DNA from: Alphaproteobacteria bacterium
Lineage (GTDB): Bacteria; Pseudomonadota; Alphaproteobacteria; UBA8366
Reading direction: 5' to 3'
NCBI GenBank assembly: GCA_021774335.1
Contig: JAJFJD010000046.1
Coordinates: 186,001 to 250,000, forward strand
Length of the DNA stretch: 64,000 nt
Shown here: piece after piece, positions 26,485 through 34,624 of the stretch
Numbering within the stretch: position 1 is the stretch's first letter
Layout: every line of letters begins with the position of its first letter
The notes under the pieces: model-generated
What the model was told of the DNA's origin: nothing
Databases searched by the model: none
Seen by the model: the letters and a program-made list of their open reading frames with translations, nothing else
Made by a program: the position numbers and the translations under genes

Positions 26485-27081
26485 GTGAAGCTGCATTACA
26501 GTCCAACCTCGCCATATGTCCGCAAAGTCATGGTCGTCGCCCACGAAAAGGGGCTGGCGGATCAGATCGAAACCGCCCGGAACAGTCCTTGGGACGACAA
26601 CGAGTTGTCGAAAGATAACCCGATCCGAAAGATTCCGACGCTGGTGACCGACGACGGCATGGCGCTTTTCGATTCACGCGTCATTTGCGAGTACCTTGAC
26701 GATCTCGGCAACGGCGACGCCTTGTTCCCAATGGGCGGCGAACGATGGAGCGTGCTGCGCAAGGCGGCAATGGGCGAAGGGATCCTGGATGCCGGCGTGT
26801 CGATCTCCATCGAAGGTCGGCGAAACAAGGAACATTGGTCCGATTGGCATGTCGACCGCCAAAAGGAAAAGATCAACCAAACGTTGGACGCCCTGGAAAC
26901 CGAAGCGGCGGGCCTGAACGGTCCGGTGGACATCGGCAGAATCACGGTGGGCTGCGCGCTGGGCTATATCGCGTTCCGCGGCTTCGTCGGCGATTGGACC
27001 AAGGGTCGGCCGGCGCTGGCGACTTGGTATGAAGGCTTCTCGGCGCGCCCGTCGATGAAGGCGACCGAACACAAAGAATAG
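26485..27081 (+). CDS. Glutathione S-transferase family protein
   Basis: A protein of 198 residues from GTG 26485, with 'KLHYSPTSPYVRKVMVVAHE' at its N-terminus, the thioredoxin-fold GST start with a Ser near position 6 as the likely catalytic residue. 'IPTLVTDDGMALFDSRVICEYLDDL' (in parts) is the glutathione gamma-Glu-binding segment. An in-frame ATG at 26455 would add ten residues, but AAGGGG sits 10 bp before the GTG. Detoxification or reductive roles are possible. The DUF985 cupin gene follows by 16 bp. Confidence 0.88.
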   Translation: MKLHYSPTSPYVRKVMVVAHEKGLADQIETARNSPWDDNELSKDNPIRKIPTLVTDDGMALFDSRVICEYLDDLGNGDALFPMGGERWSVLRKAAMGEGILDAGVSISIEGRRNKEHWSDWHVDRQKEKINQTLDALETEAAGLNGPVDIGRITVGCALGYIAFRGFVGDWTKGRPALATWYEGFSARPSMKATEHKE

Positions 27082-27097
27082 CCCGCCGGATCGCCCC

Positions 27098-27544
27098 ATG
27101 ACCGAGGTAACGGCCGAGCAACTGATCGACCACCTCAACCTTGCGCGCCATCCCGAAGGCGGCTGGTTCGCGGAAACCTACCGCCACGCCGCCGCTGAGG
27201 GTGGGCGCGGTGCCTGCACGGCGATTTATTATCTGCTACAGGCGGGTGAGGAGTCGGCGTGGCACCGGGTCCCCGATGCCGACGAGCTGTGGCATTGGTA
27301 TGCGGGCGCACCGCTGACGCTCGATATTGCCGCACCCGATGGCGGCAGTACGGAGAATCACACGCTCGGACCAGCGGTGCTGGACGGGCAACGGCCGCAA
27401 ATCCTTGTTCCCACCAACGCCTGGCAAAGCGCCCGCAGCCAGGGCGATTGGACCCTCGTCGGCTGCACCGTCGCACCTGCTTTTGATTTCACCGGATTCG
27501 AAATGGCGCCGGACGGCTGGTCGCCGGGACCGGAGACGCCCTAA
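27098..27544 (+). CDS. DUF985 cupin-domain protein
   Basis: A 148-residue single-domain cupin of the DUF985 family. 'LNLARHPEGGWFAETYRH' and 'SAWHRVPDADELWHWYAGAPL' are the family hallmarks, the latter holding the metal-binding His and Glu residues. 'VGCTVAPAFDFTGFEMA' closes the barrel. Function is uncertain; DUF985 proteins are small stand-alone barrels. It follows the GST gene and overlaps the convergent HAD gene by 4 bp. Confidence 0.9.
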   Translation: MTEVTAEQLIDHLNLARHPEGGWFAETYRHAAAEGGRGACTAIYYLLQAGEESAWHRVPDADELWHWYAGAPLTLDIAAPDGGSTENHTLGPAVLDGQRPQILVPTNAWQSARSQGDWTLVGCTVAPAFDFTGFEMAPDGWSPGPETP

Positions 27545-28203
27545 AGCGCCGCCAGCATTTCCGGCAGCAACGACAGATCGTCGAACGTGGCGACCGCGCC
27601 GATTTCGCGCAGCACATCCTCATGCCCGGGCTGGATGTGGCTCGCCCCGGCGAACCCGAACACGGTCATCCCAGCTGCGACCGCGCCGGTAACGCCGAGG
27701 ATGCTGTCCTCGACAACGACGCAGCGTGCGGGGTCGTAGTCCATCGTGCTGGCCGCATGCAGAAAGAGATCGGGCGCCGGCTTCCCCTCCGCCACGTCGG
27801 CCGCGCTGAACAATGTCTGATCTTCGAAGTGATGCCGCATCTCCGTCGCGTCCAGCGCCATGCGGATCCAGTCATGACTGCTGTTCGACGCAATGCAGCG
27901 GGGCTGCGTGAAGCCGGTCAACAAGTCCGCCGCGCCCGGGACCGCCTGCAATTCAGGCACCATACGGGCCCGCGTTTGTTTCCGGATCATCTCTTCGAAC
28001 CGGTCGGAAAGCGGACTTGCGGATTCCGTTTCAACCGTTTGCCGAACGCGGGCCAGTTTCATGCCGGTGAACCGCGCATGGCATTCCACCGGCGTCAACG
28101 GGACGCCAAGCTCGGTCAGCACCAACGACAGAACCTGGTTCGACAGGGTTTCGCTGTCGACCAGCACGCCGTCAAAATCGAAAATCACAAGCGGTTGGCT
28201 CAC
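27541..28203 (-). CDS. HAD-superfamily phosphatase (beta-phosphoglucomutase/phosphoglycolate type)
   Basis: A 220-residue haloacid dehalogenase. Motif I 'FDFDGVLVDSETLSNQVL' has the Asp nucleophile (residues 9-11 region), 'IASNSSHDWI' is motif II and 'VVVEDSILGVTGAVAAG' motif IV; a helical cap sits between I and II. This subgroup includes phosphoglycolate phosphatase and beta-phosphoglucomutase. It overlaps the DMT gene upstream by 4 bp, so Nudix-DMT-HAD form a minus-strand unit. Confidence 0.9.
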   Translation of the reverse strand: MSQPLVIFDFDGVLVDSETLSNQVLSLVLTELGVPLTPVECHARFTGMKLARVRQTVETESASPLSDRFEEMIRKQTRARMVPELQAVPGAADLLTGFTQPRCIASNSSHDWIRMALDATEMRHHFEDQTLFSAADVAEGKPAPDLFLHAASTMDYDPARCVVVEDSILGVTGAVAAGMTVFGFAGASHIQPGHEDVLREIGAVATFDDLSLLPEMLAAL

Positions 28204-29093
28204 GAAGGCGTTCCTTTGGATGAAGAGAACAGAAGGTCGCGGGCGGCGAGCAGCGCTCCCCCGACGATCGCCAGACAGGCAATGGCCACGATCCAGGTCG
28301 CTTCCGCCTTGCCGAAGGCGATCAGCAACAGGGTCGAAATCAGCGGCGCGCCGTAAGACGCGACGCCGAGGATACGGATATCACCGTGTTTTACCCCGCG
28401 ATCCCAGGCAAAGAAAGCAGCGCCGACCGGCCCCATTCCCAGACCGAGGACGGCGAGCCATTCACCGGTGGTTTGCGGCCAGACGGTCTGCTCGAAGGCA
28501 ACGTGACAGACCGCGCCGAGCACTGCCGACGCCGCGCAGAACCAGGCGACCGTGCCGGTCGGAATTTCCTGGAATCGCCGGCTAAGCACCGAGTAACCGG
28601 ACCAGGTCAGCGCGCAGGCCGCCGCCGCCGCATAGCCGATAACGAATTCGCCGCGAAACGCGACCGCACCGCCGCCGGTGACTAGCAAGATGCATCCCGC
28701 CAATCCGATGAACGCACCGGCGAGATGCCACCAACGCAGCCGGTTGCCCGGCAGCAAGGCGGAGAACAATACGATCAGCACCGGCCAAAGATAGGCGATC
28801 AGGCTCGCCTCGACCGCTGGGGCGTTGCGCAGCGCCATGAAGTAGAAGAAGTGATAGCCGAATAATCCGCCGACGCCGACCAGCCAGACCGCCGGGACGC
28901 AGGGCAGGAAACGGCGCGGATCCTCACCGCTGACGATCCATTTCACCACCCCTAACAGGGCCGCAAGGGTAAAACACAGGGCAACGAGTTGAAAGGGCGG
29001 CACCGATCCGGACCACGTGGTGAGCAGCGCGAGCGCGCCCCACATCAAAATCGCCGTACCGCCGACAAGGGTATCGCGGCCCTGCCCGGTCAA
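28200..29093 (-). CDS. DMT-family exporter (YddG-like)
   Basis: A 297-residue membrane protein with ten hydrophobic segments in two EamA halves. 'LAGAFIGLAGCILLVTGG' and 'GLGMGPVGAAFFAWDRGVKHGD' resemble YddG-type aromatic amino acid exporters. It is the second DMT transporter in the window. Its start overlaps the Nudix gene stop by 4 bp and its stop overlaps the HAD gene start by 4 bp, so the three genes are translationally coupled. Confidence 0.85.
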   Translation of the reverse strand: MTGQGRDTLVGGTAILMWGALALLTTWSGSVPPFQLVALCFTLAALLGVVKWIVSGEDPRRFLPCVPAVWLVGVGGLFGYHFFYFMALRNAPAVEASLIAYLWPVLIVLFSALLPGNRLRWWHLAGAFIGLAGCILLVTGGGAVAFRGEFVIGYAAAAACALTWSGYSVLSRRFQEIPTGTVAWFCAASAVLGAVCHVAFEQTVWPQTTGEWLAVLGLGMGPVGAAFFAWDRGVKHGDIRILGVASYGAPLISTLLLIAFGKAEATWIVAIACLAIVGGALLAARDLLFSSSKGTPS

Positions 29094-29515
29094 CGCTGCA
29101 CCGCCGACATCTCAATAATGCGGATCGTCTCCGTCCACAATTCGTATCGGTCGAGGTCGTCCGCGCGAACCCATCGGACGCCCGCCGCATCACTGCCGGC
29201 GACCGCGGTGCCGTCCCGCCATTCGGCGGTGAAATCGACCAATGTGTAGTGAAACCGAACCTTGCCGTCGTCGTCATGGGTCAGGGAATCGACCACGTCG
29301 ATGAGACTGGTGATGTCCACATCCAGGTTGGTCTCTTCCTTGATTTCGCGCAGCGCGGCTTCGCGGACGGTTTCACCAAGCTTCTGCCGGCCGCCCGGCA
29401 GGCTCCAGCTTCCGTAACGGGGCGCCTTGCCGCGCTGGATCAACAGCAATTCGTCGCCGCGCCACACCACCACGCCGACGCCGACGAAGGGCCGATCGGG
29501 ATATTCTCTCGACAT
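29090..29515 (-). CDS. Nudix hydrolase
   Basis: A 141-residue Nudix protein. The Nudix box is intact apart from a late Gly-to-Asn change: 'GGRQKLGETVREAALREIKEETNLDV' in consecutive parts, carrying REIKEE. 'VGVGVVVWRGDELLLIQRGK' is the usual first strand. Start at ATG 29515 preceded by GGAACAGG. It probably hydrolyses a nucleoside diphosphate-linked compound, possibly ADP-ribose or a dNTP. First of a three-gene minus unit with a DMT exporter and a HAD phosphatase. Confidence 0.9.
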   Translation of the reverse strand: MSREYPDRPFVGVGVVVWRGDELLLIQRGKAPRYGSWSLPGGRQKLGETVREAALREIKEETNLDVDITSLIDVVDSLTHDDDGKVRFHYTLVDFTAEWRDGTAVAGSDAAGVRWVRADDLDRYELWTETIRIIEMSAVQR

Positions 29516-29676
29516 TGACCTGTTCCTTTTCCGACGCGTCATCCTTTACACGCGGCACCGCCCAACCACAACGCTACGCGTGATTCTTTGCGACGCGCCG
29601 GCAATCGGTTACCGTGCCGTGGCGCGCACCGACCACTAAAACGACCACCGAAACGACCATCGAAACGGAATGTGAC

Positions 29677-30711
29677 ATGAAATACCGCCTGCTTGGAAAC
29701 TCGGGTCTCAAAGTTTCGGAATTGTGCCTCGGCACCATGACATTCGGCGACCGGACCGACCTGCGCAGCGCGCGCAAGATCACCAACGCGGCGCGGGATG
29801 AGGGCGTCAACTTCATCGACACTGCCGACGGTTATGCCGGCGGCCGGTCGGAAACCATGGTCGGCACAGTGTTGCAGGACGACCGCGCCGACTGGATCGT
29901 GGCGACCAAAGTCGGATCGGGCCGCGGAACCCCAGCCCGTCACAAGGGACTGTCGCGCAAATGGATGGTGCAGGCGATCGACGAAAGCCTCCAGCGGCTC
30001 AAGACCGACCATGTCGACATCTATTACATGCATCACGTGGACTGGAAGACGCCGCTCGAAGAAAGCGTCTCGACGATGGGCGACATCATCGCCGCCGGAA
30101 AGGCCCGCTACTGGGGATTCTCGAATCATCGCGCCTGGCAGATATCCGAACTGGTGCGCCTCTGCGATGCCACTGGCACGCCACGGCCGGTCATTTGCCA
30201 GCCGTACTACAACGCGATGAACCGGATGCCGGAGAACGACATTCTACCGGCCTGCGACTATTACGGCATCGGCGTCGTCCCGTTCTCACCGCTCGCGCGC
30301 GGCGTGTTGACCGGCAAATACGCACCCGGCAAGGCCCCGGCAAAGGACAGCCGGGCCGGCCGCAAGGATCCGCGCATGATGCAAACCGAGTTTCGGGAGG
30401 AGTCGCTGGTCGCCGCGCAAGCGATCCAACGGCATGCGGAAAAGCACGGCGGCGACGCGATCGCCTTCGCCGTCCAATGGGTCCTGAACAATGCCTTGAT
30501 CACCGGCGTTATCGCCGGGCCGCGCACATTGGCGCAATGGAACAGCTATGTGCAGGCGTTGGACTATGCCTTCACCGCCGAGGATGAAAAATTTCTCGAA
30601 TCGCTGGTGGCACCCGGGCATCCATCGAGCCCGGGTTATTTCGACCCGCGATACCCGCCGGCCGGGCGCAAGCCGCGTGTCGGCAGTGGCCCGTTGCACC
30701 GCCCTAAATAA
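29677..30711 (+). CDS. Aldo/keto reductase
   Basis: A 344-residue NADP-dependent aldo/keto reductase. 'LGTMTFGDRTD' and 'FIDTADGYAGGRSE' hold the catalytic Asp and Tyr, 'VATKVGSGRG' the Lys and 'YMHHVDWKTPLEE' the His; the tetrad is complete. Length fits the YajO/Tas-like group. Start at ATG 29677; the upstream 21 codons of a longer frame are repetitive Thr/Glu sequence and improbable. It is divergent from the Nudix unit and convergent with phaB, 3 bp between stops. Confidence 0.93.
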   Translation: MKYRLLGNSGLKVSELCLGTMTFGDRTDLRSARKITNAARDEGVNFIDTADGYAGGRSETMVGTVLQDDRADWIVATKVGSGRGTPARHKGLSRKWMVQAIDESLQRLKTDHVDIYYMHHVDWKTPLEESVSTMGDIIAAGKARYWGFSNHRAWQISELVRLCDATGTPRPVICQPYYNAMNRMPENDILPACDYYGIGVVPFSPLARGVLTGKYAPGKAPAKDSRAGRKDPRMMQTEFREESLVAAQAIQRHAEKHGGDAIAFAVQWVLNNALITGVIAGPRTLAQWNSYVQALDYAFTAEDEKFLESLVAPGHPSSPGYFDPRYPPAGRKPRVGSGPLHRPK

Positions 30712-30714
30712 CGA

Positions 30715-31440
30715 CTAGGTGAAGTACTGGCCGCCGTTTGCCGTCAGGGTAGAGCCTGTCACGAATCCCGCATCATCAGACGCCAGGAACACCACACAGC
30801 GCGCCACCTCTTCCGGCTCGCCCAAACGGCCGACCGGAATCTGCGGGATGATCTTGGTGTTCAGCACTTCCTCGGGGACGGCGCGCACCATCTCGGTCCC
30901 GATATAACCCGGGGCGACGCAGTTCACGGTGATGCCCTTTGACGCGCATTCCTGCGCCAATGCCTTGGTGAAGCCGATCATGCCCGCCTTGGCCGCCGAA
31001 TAGTTGGTCTGACCGAACTGACCCTTTTGCGCGTTGATCGACGAGATATTGATGATCCGCCCGAAGCCGCGTTCACGCATGCCTTCGTAGACATTACGCG
31101 TCACATTGAAGACGCTGTCGAGATTGGTCGTGATCACCTGCCGCCATTTTTCCGGCGACATCCGGTGAAAGGTCGCATCGCGGGTAATGCCCGCATTGTT
31201 GACGAGAATATCGACCGGTCCGACCTCCGCCGCAATCGTATCGGCCGCACCTGCGCAGGCGTCGAAGTCGCCGACATCGAACTTGTACACCGCGATCCCG
31301 GTACGGTCGTTAAACTCCTTCGCGGCCGCGTCGTTGCCCGCGTAACTTGCAGCGACGGTGCAGCCCACGTCCTTCAAGGCGATGGAAATCGCTTCTCCGA
31401 TGCCGCGCGTCCCGCCGGTGACCAATGCCACTCGTGCCAT
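30715..31440 (-). CDS. phaB: Acetoacetyl-CoA reductase
   Basis: A 241-residue short-chain dehydrogenase of the PhaB type, reducing acetoacetyl-CoA with NADPH to (R)-3-hydroxybutyryl-CoA for PHB synthesis. 'VTGGTRGIGEAIS' is the nucleotide loop, 'VNNAGITRD' the central loop and 'NYSAAKAGMIGFTKALAQE' the catalytic Tyr/Lys with Ser upstream. Length fits PhaB. It lies downstream of phaA on the same strand, 149 bp away, with a hairpin between. Confidence 0.93.
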   Translation of the reverse strand: MARVALVTGGTRGIGEAISIALKDVGCTVAASYAGNDAAAKEFNDRTGIAVYKFDVGDFDACAGAADTIAAEVGPVDILVNNAGITRDATFHRMSPEKWRQVITTNLDSVFNVTRNVYEGMRERGFGRIINISSINAQKGQFGQTNYSAAKAGMIGFTKALAQECASKGITVNCVAPGYIGTEMVRAVPEEVLNTKIIPQIPVGRLGEPEEVARCVVFLASDDAGFVTGSTLTANGGQYFT

Positions 31441-31538
31441 TGCAGATACTCCCTAGTCCGCTTTACGTCGAATTTCCGCGTGCAGCCCGCGTTCATGCGC
31501 GTGTTGTCGCTACACCGTAACCAAAACCGTCGCGGCGG

Positions 31539-31571
31539 GCCGGGCGGACCGCTAAAATCCAGCCGCCCGGC
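31539..31571. other. GC hairpin between phaA and phaB
   Basis: GCCGGGCGG at 31539-31547 and CCGCCCGGC at 31563-31571 form a perfect 9-bp stem with a 15-nt loop, just after the phaA stop on the minus strand. No T-tract follows, so it may be a mRNA-stability or attenuation element rather than a terminator. The surrounding 149 bp has no gene. Confidence 0.4.
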
Positions 31572-31589
31572 ATATCGCCGCAATCCCGT

Positions 31590-32765
31590 TTAGTCGCGCT
31601 CCAGGCACATGGCGATGCCCATGCCGCCGCCGATGCACAAGGTCGCCAAACCCTTCTTGGCGTCGCGCTTGGCCATCTCATACAGCAGGGTCACGAGAAC
31701 CCGTGTGCCGGATGCGCCGATCGGATGGCCGAGCGCGATGGCGCCGCCATTCACATTGACCATCGACGTATCCCAACCGAGGTCCTTGTTCACCGCGCAA
31801 GCCTGCGCCGCGAATGCCTCGTTGGCTTCGACCAGATCCAGATCATCGGTCGTCCAGCCGGCCTTTTCAAGCGCCGCCCGGCTCGCCGGAATCGGCCCGG
31901 AACCCATGATGGCTGGGTCGACGCCCGCCGTCGCCCATGACACGATCCGCGCCATCGGCGTGATGCCGCGGCGTTCCGCTTCGTCGGCGGTCATCAGAAC
32001 CGTCGCGCCCGCACCGTCGTTGATGCCCGACGCATTGCCGGCGGTCACCGTGCCGTCCTTGGCAAATGCAGGACGCAGGCCGGACAGCTTCTCCGCCGTC
32101 GTGCCGGGCTTGGGGTGCTCATCGGTATCGACGACGATTTCACCCTTGCGGGTCTTGATCGTCACCGGGACGATCTCGTCCTTGAACCGACCAGCTTCCA
32201 TGGCAGCGCCGGCCTTAGCCTGGCTGTTCGCCGCAAACTCATCCTGTTCCTCGCGGGTGATCTGCCATTTTTCGGCGACATTCTCCGCGGTGTTGCCCAT
32301 GTGATACCCGTTGAAGGCGTCCCACAGACCGTCCTTGATCATGGTGTCGATGAACTTCAGATCGCCCATCTTCTGGCCGTCGCGCAAATGCGCGCAGTGG
32401 GGTGCCTGGCTCATGCTTTCCTGACCACCCGCAACGACAATTTTAGCGTCGCCCAACTGGATCGCCTGCATGCCGAGCGCAACGGTCCGTAATCCAGAGC
32501 CGCAAAGCTGATTGATCTGATATGCCGTCTTCTCGACCGGAATGCCGGCTTCGACGGCCGCCTGACGCGCCGCGTTCTGGCCGGTGCCCGCGGTCAGAAT
32601 CTGACCCAACACCGCCTCGTCCACTTCGCCGCCCTCGACTTTCGCCCGCGCCAGCGCTTCGCGAATGGCCGCCGCGCCCAAATAGGATGCAGGAACGGAA
32701 CTCAAACCGCCGCCGAACGCGCCGACCGGCGTCCGTACCGCACTCGCAATAACAACATTGGTCAT
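31590..32765 (-). CDS. phaA: Acetyl-CoA acetyltransferase (beta-ketothiolase)
   Basis: A 391-residue biosynthetic thiolase that condenses two acetyl-CoA to acetoacetyl-CoA. The acyl-enzyme Cys is in '[14 protein letters not shown]' (about residue 88), the base His in '[14 protein letters not shown]' and the second Cys in '[12 protein letters not shown]'. Length is normal. Upstream on the minus strand (32766-32944) is a 179-bp promoter region with a TGC-rich motif, and beyond it the PHA synthase gene. With phaB it provides the PHB monomer. Confidence 0.95.
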   Translation of the reverse strand: MTNVVIASAVRTPVGAFGGGLSSVPASYLGAAAIREALARAKVEGGEVDEAVLGQILTAGTGQNAARQAAVEAGIPVEKTAYQINQLCGSGLRTVALGMQAIQLGDAKIVVAGGQESMSQAPHCAHLRDGQKMGDLKFIDTMIKDGLWDAFNGYHMGNTAENVAEKWQITREEQDEFAANSQAKAGAAMEAGRFKDEIVPVTIKTRKGEIVVDTDEHPKPGTTAEKLSGLRPAFAKDGTVTAGNASGINDGAGATVLMTADEAERRGITPMARIVSWATAGVDPAIMGSGPIPASRAALEKAGWTTDDLDLVEANEAFAAQACAVNKDLGWDTSMVNVNGGAIALGHPIGASGTRVLVTLLYEMAKRDAKKGLATLCIGGGMGIAMCLERD

Positions 32766-32838
32766 GGATTGATTCTCCCTATCGCCATCGCTATGGCCAA
32801 CAATTCACGCGCAGCCGAATCCTTTGATCTCGATTTAT

Positions 32839-32856
32839 GCTGCACTGCACAATAAA
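32839..32856. promoter_or_regulatory. TGC-rich candidate PhaR operator upstream of phaA
   Basis: TGCTGCACTGCACAATAA at 32839-32856 lies 75 bp upstream of the phaA start in an AT-enriched region. It contains a TGCA-C-TGCA palindrome, and the 8-bp core GCACTGCA recurs near the phaE-like/phaR divergent promoter. PhaR repressors bind TGC-rich sequences at pha promoters in alphaproteobacteria. Assignment to the local PhaR is inference. Confidence 0.45.
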
Positions 32857-32944
32857 CCGCACTATACGCATGCCCAGCCGCATCAACAAGCAGCTTTCTA
32901 GCCATTCTGCGCGCATTCCCGCCGTTCGGCAACGTAGTCGTCGT

Positions 32945-34045
32945 TTATGACAATCGTGCCAGCCAGTCCGAAATTTCCGGCCAAAGTTGACGGTCGATAT
33001 CGTGGCTGACCATCATGCCAATATGTCCGGCATCGACCCGCATCGTCCGGACATCCGGCAAGGCTTCGCTTAGCGCCAAGGCCGATGCCGCCGGCACGAT
33101 ACGGTCTTCCGCCGGGATGACGGCGAGCACCGGACAGGTCACCGCCGCCGGATCGACCACCGTATCGTCAACGCGCCAAGCTCCCGCAGCCGGGGCGTTT
33201 TCTCCATACCATCCGCCAAGGCATTCGCGTGCGACCGGGGCGGCGAGCGGTACGCCATCATTGACCCAATCTTCAAGCACGACGAATTCCCGTGCCTTGT
33301 CGGAGTCCGGATCGAGCGCAGCAAAGGCGCTGAATTTCCGTTCAGCCAAGACCGGGTCGAGACCGGCGAACAGCATTTGCAGAATGTCGACCGGAAGTTC
33401 GCCGAGCGCGGTCATGATGCCCTCGGCGGCGGCGCCAATTCCCGCCACGCCGGCGGCCTGCGCCGGACGATCCGCTTGGAAGTCCCACGGCGTCGCCAAC
33501 AACACGAGCCCAGCAATTGCGGCAGGGTCGCGCTGCGCCAGCGCAAGCGCCAGCAACCCGCCCATGCAATATCCCAATACCGCGGGGCGCGCCGCCGTGA
33601 GGTCGGCCACCGCGGCTAAGGCCAATTCCAGGCGGAGAATATAGTCGGTCAAGCCAAATTGCCGCTCGGCATCGCCGGGCGTGTCCCAATCCAGCAGGAA
33701 TGGCCACAGCCCTTGGTCGGCCATCCAGCGGGCGAAACTGCGATCCTCGTAGAGATCGAGGATATAGGCGCGGTTCACCAGAGAGGGCACGAGCAAAACC
33801 GGCAAACCACCATTGCCCACACCATAGTCGAACAAACGGGTGGTCCCGGACGTCCAAACGGTCGGCGGCGTTTCAACGCGCCGTCGATAAGGATGATTGC
33901 GGTAGCGCTCAACGCCATCGAGGAACGCGCCGAGACGTTGGCGGGCGACTGCCTCTACCGCAACGGCGAGTGCGTCAGGACTTACGCTTTCGAGATTTTT
34001 TTGCAGCGGATTTGCTGCGTCCGCCAGCGCCGGACTCCACTGCAT
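32945..34045 (-). CDS. Class III/IV-like PHA synthase catalytic subunit
   Basis: A 366-residue alpha/beta-hydrolase-fold protein resembling short class III/IV PhaC synthases (about 355 residues), not the 570-600-residue class I enzyme usual in this group. The lipase-like box is 'LGYCMGG' with Cys160 as nucleophile, Asp314 in 'IPAEDRIVP' and His341 in 'DAGHIGMM', giving a Cys-Asp-His triad. 'NRAYILDLYEDRSF' and 'FLLDWDTPGDAERQFGL' match PhaC conserved regions. The ATG at 34045 lies inside the upstream gene, overlapping it by 71 bp. The adjoining PhaE-like protein and phaAB/phaR support a PHA-synthase role. Confidence 0.7.
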   Translation of the reverse strand: MQWSPALADAANPLQKNLESVSPDALAVAVEAVARQRLGAFLDGVERYRNHPYRRRVETPPTVWTSGTTRLFDYGVGNGGLPVLLVPSLVNRAYILDLYEDRSFARWMADQGLWPFLLDWDTPGDAERQFGLTDYILRLELALAAVADLTAARPAVLGYCMGGLLALALAQRDPAAIAGLVLLATPWDFQADRPAQAAGVAGIGAAAEGIMTALGELPVDILQMLFAGLDPVLAERKFSAFAALDPDSDKAREFVVLEDWVNDGVPLAAPVARECLGGWYGENAPAAGAWRVDDTVVDPAAVTCPVLAVIPAEDRIVPAASALALSEALPDVRTMRVDAGHIGMMVSHDIDRQLWPEISDWLARLS

Positions 34046-34445
34046 CAAGCCGTTCTTCAAGAGCGGCAATGCGGCGTTTGAGCTCGTGTAGCTCGTCGCG
34101 GCCGCCATCAGATGGAGCGCCAGCGGGCGCGGACCCACCCGGGCCCTGTGCGGCATTTTGGACGAATTGGGCGAAGACGCTGTCAAAAGGATTGGCTCCT
34201 CCGCTTGCGGCTTGGGGTGGCATCATACCAAGCCCGGTCATCCAAGCCATCGGATTGGCCGGCATTGGCGGCATCCCACCAGTCGCGCCGGATTTTTCAT
34301 TCGCACCTGCAGCACCTGCCATGGTCGCGAAAAGACGGCTGACCGACGCAACCGTTTCCGGATCGGACGCCATGGCGCGCAACTGCTCTTGCCACAGGTC
34401 CAGATAGCGTTTCGCCAGGTCGTCTAGGTCGGGCGTGTCGGCCAT
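33975..34445 (-). CDS. PhaE/PhaR-subunit-like protein of PHA synthase
   Basis: A 156-residue protein with an N-terminal helix ('LAKRYLDLWQEQLRAMASD'), a low-complexity Gly/Ala/Pro/Met middle and a C-terminal leucine-zipper coiled coil ('ELHELKRRIAALEERLDAVE', about residues 118-137), ending in a Lys/Arg/Ser-rich tail. This layout fits the small non-catalytic subunits (PhaE, or the class IV PhaR) that partner short PhaC synthases. Its 3' end overlaps the PhaC-like gene by 71 bp. Identification rests on architecture and context, not on a strong signature; a phasin-like protein is the main alternative. Confidence 0.55.
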   Translation of the reverse strand: MADTPDLDDLAKRYLDLWQEQLRAMASDPETVASVSRLFATMAGAAGANEKSGATGGMPPMPANPMAWMTGLGMMPPQAASGGANPFDSVFAQFVQNAAQGPGGSAPAGAPSDGGRDELHELKRRIAALEERLDAVESGAGGRSKSAAKKSRKRKS

Positions 34446-34499
34446 CCCGTCACTATAGGAGCAGAAATCGCGCTTTTCCAGCGTCGCCTCCGTCTCTTC

Positions 34500-34507
34500 G
34501 CACTGCA
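34500..34507. promoter_or_regulatory. GCACTGCA motif in the phaE-like/phaR divergent promoter
   Basis: The 8-bp core GCACTGCA also occurs upstream of phaA. Here it lies in the 179-bp gap between the phaE-like gene (minus) and phaR (plus). A further palindrome TATC-N9-GATA (34550-34566) lies nearer to phaR. Either could be an autoregulatory PhaR site. Confidence 0.4.
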
Positions 34508-34624
34508 AAAAAGGTAATGCCAAATTAACGGATATTCTTATAACTTTCGCTATCATGCGCTGCGATATACTCTGACGATTATGCCAAATCGCCGAAGCGC
34601 GCGAGGCAACACGGGAAGATACCC

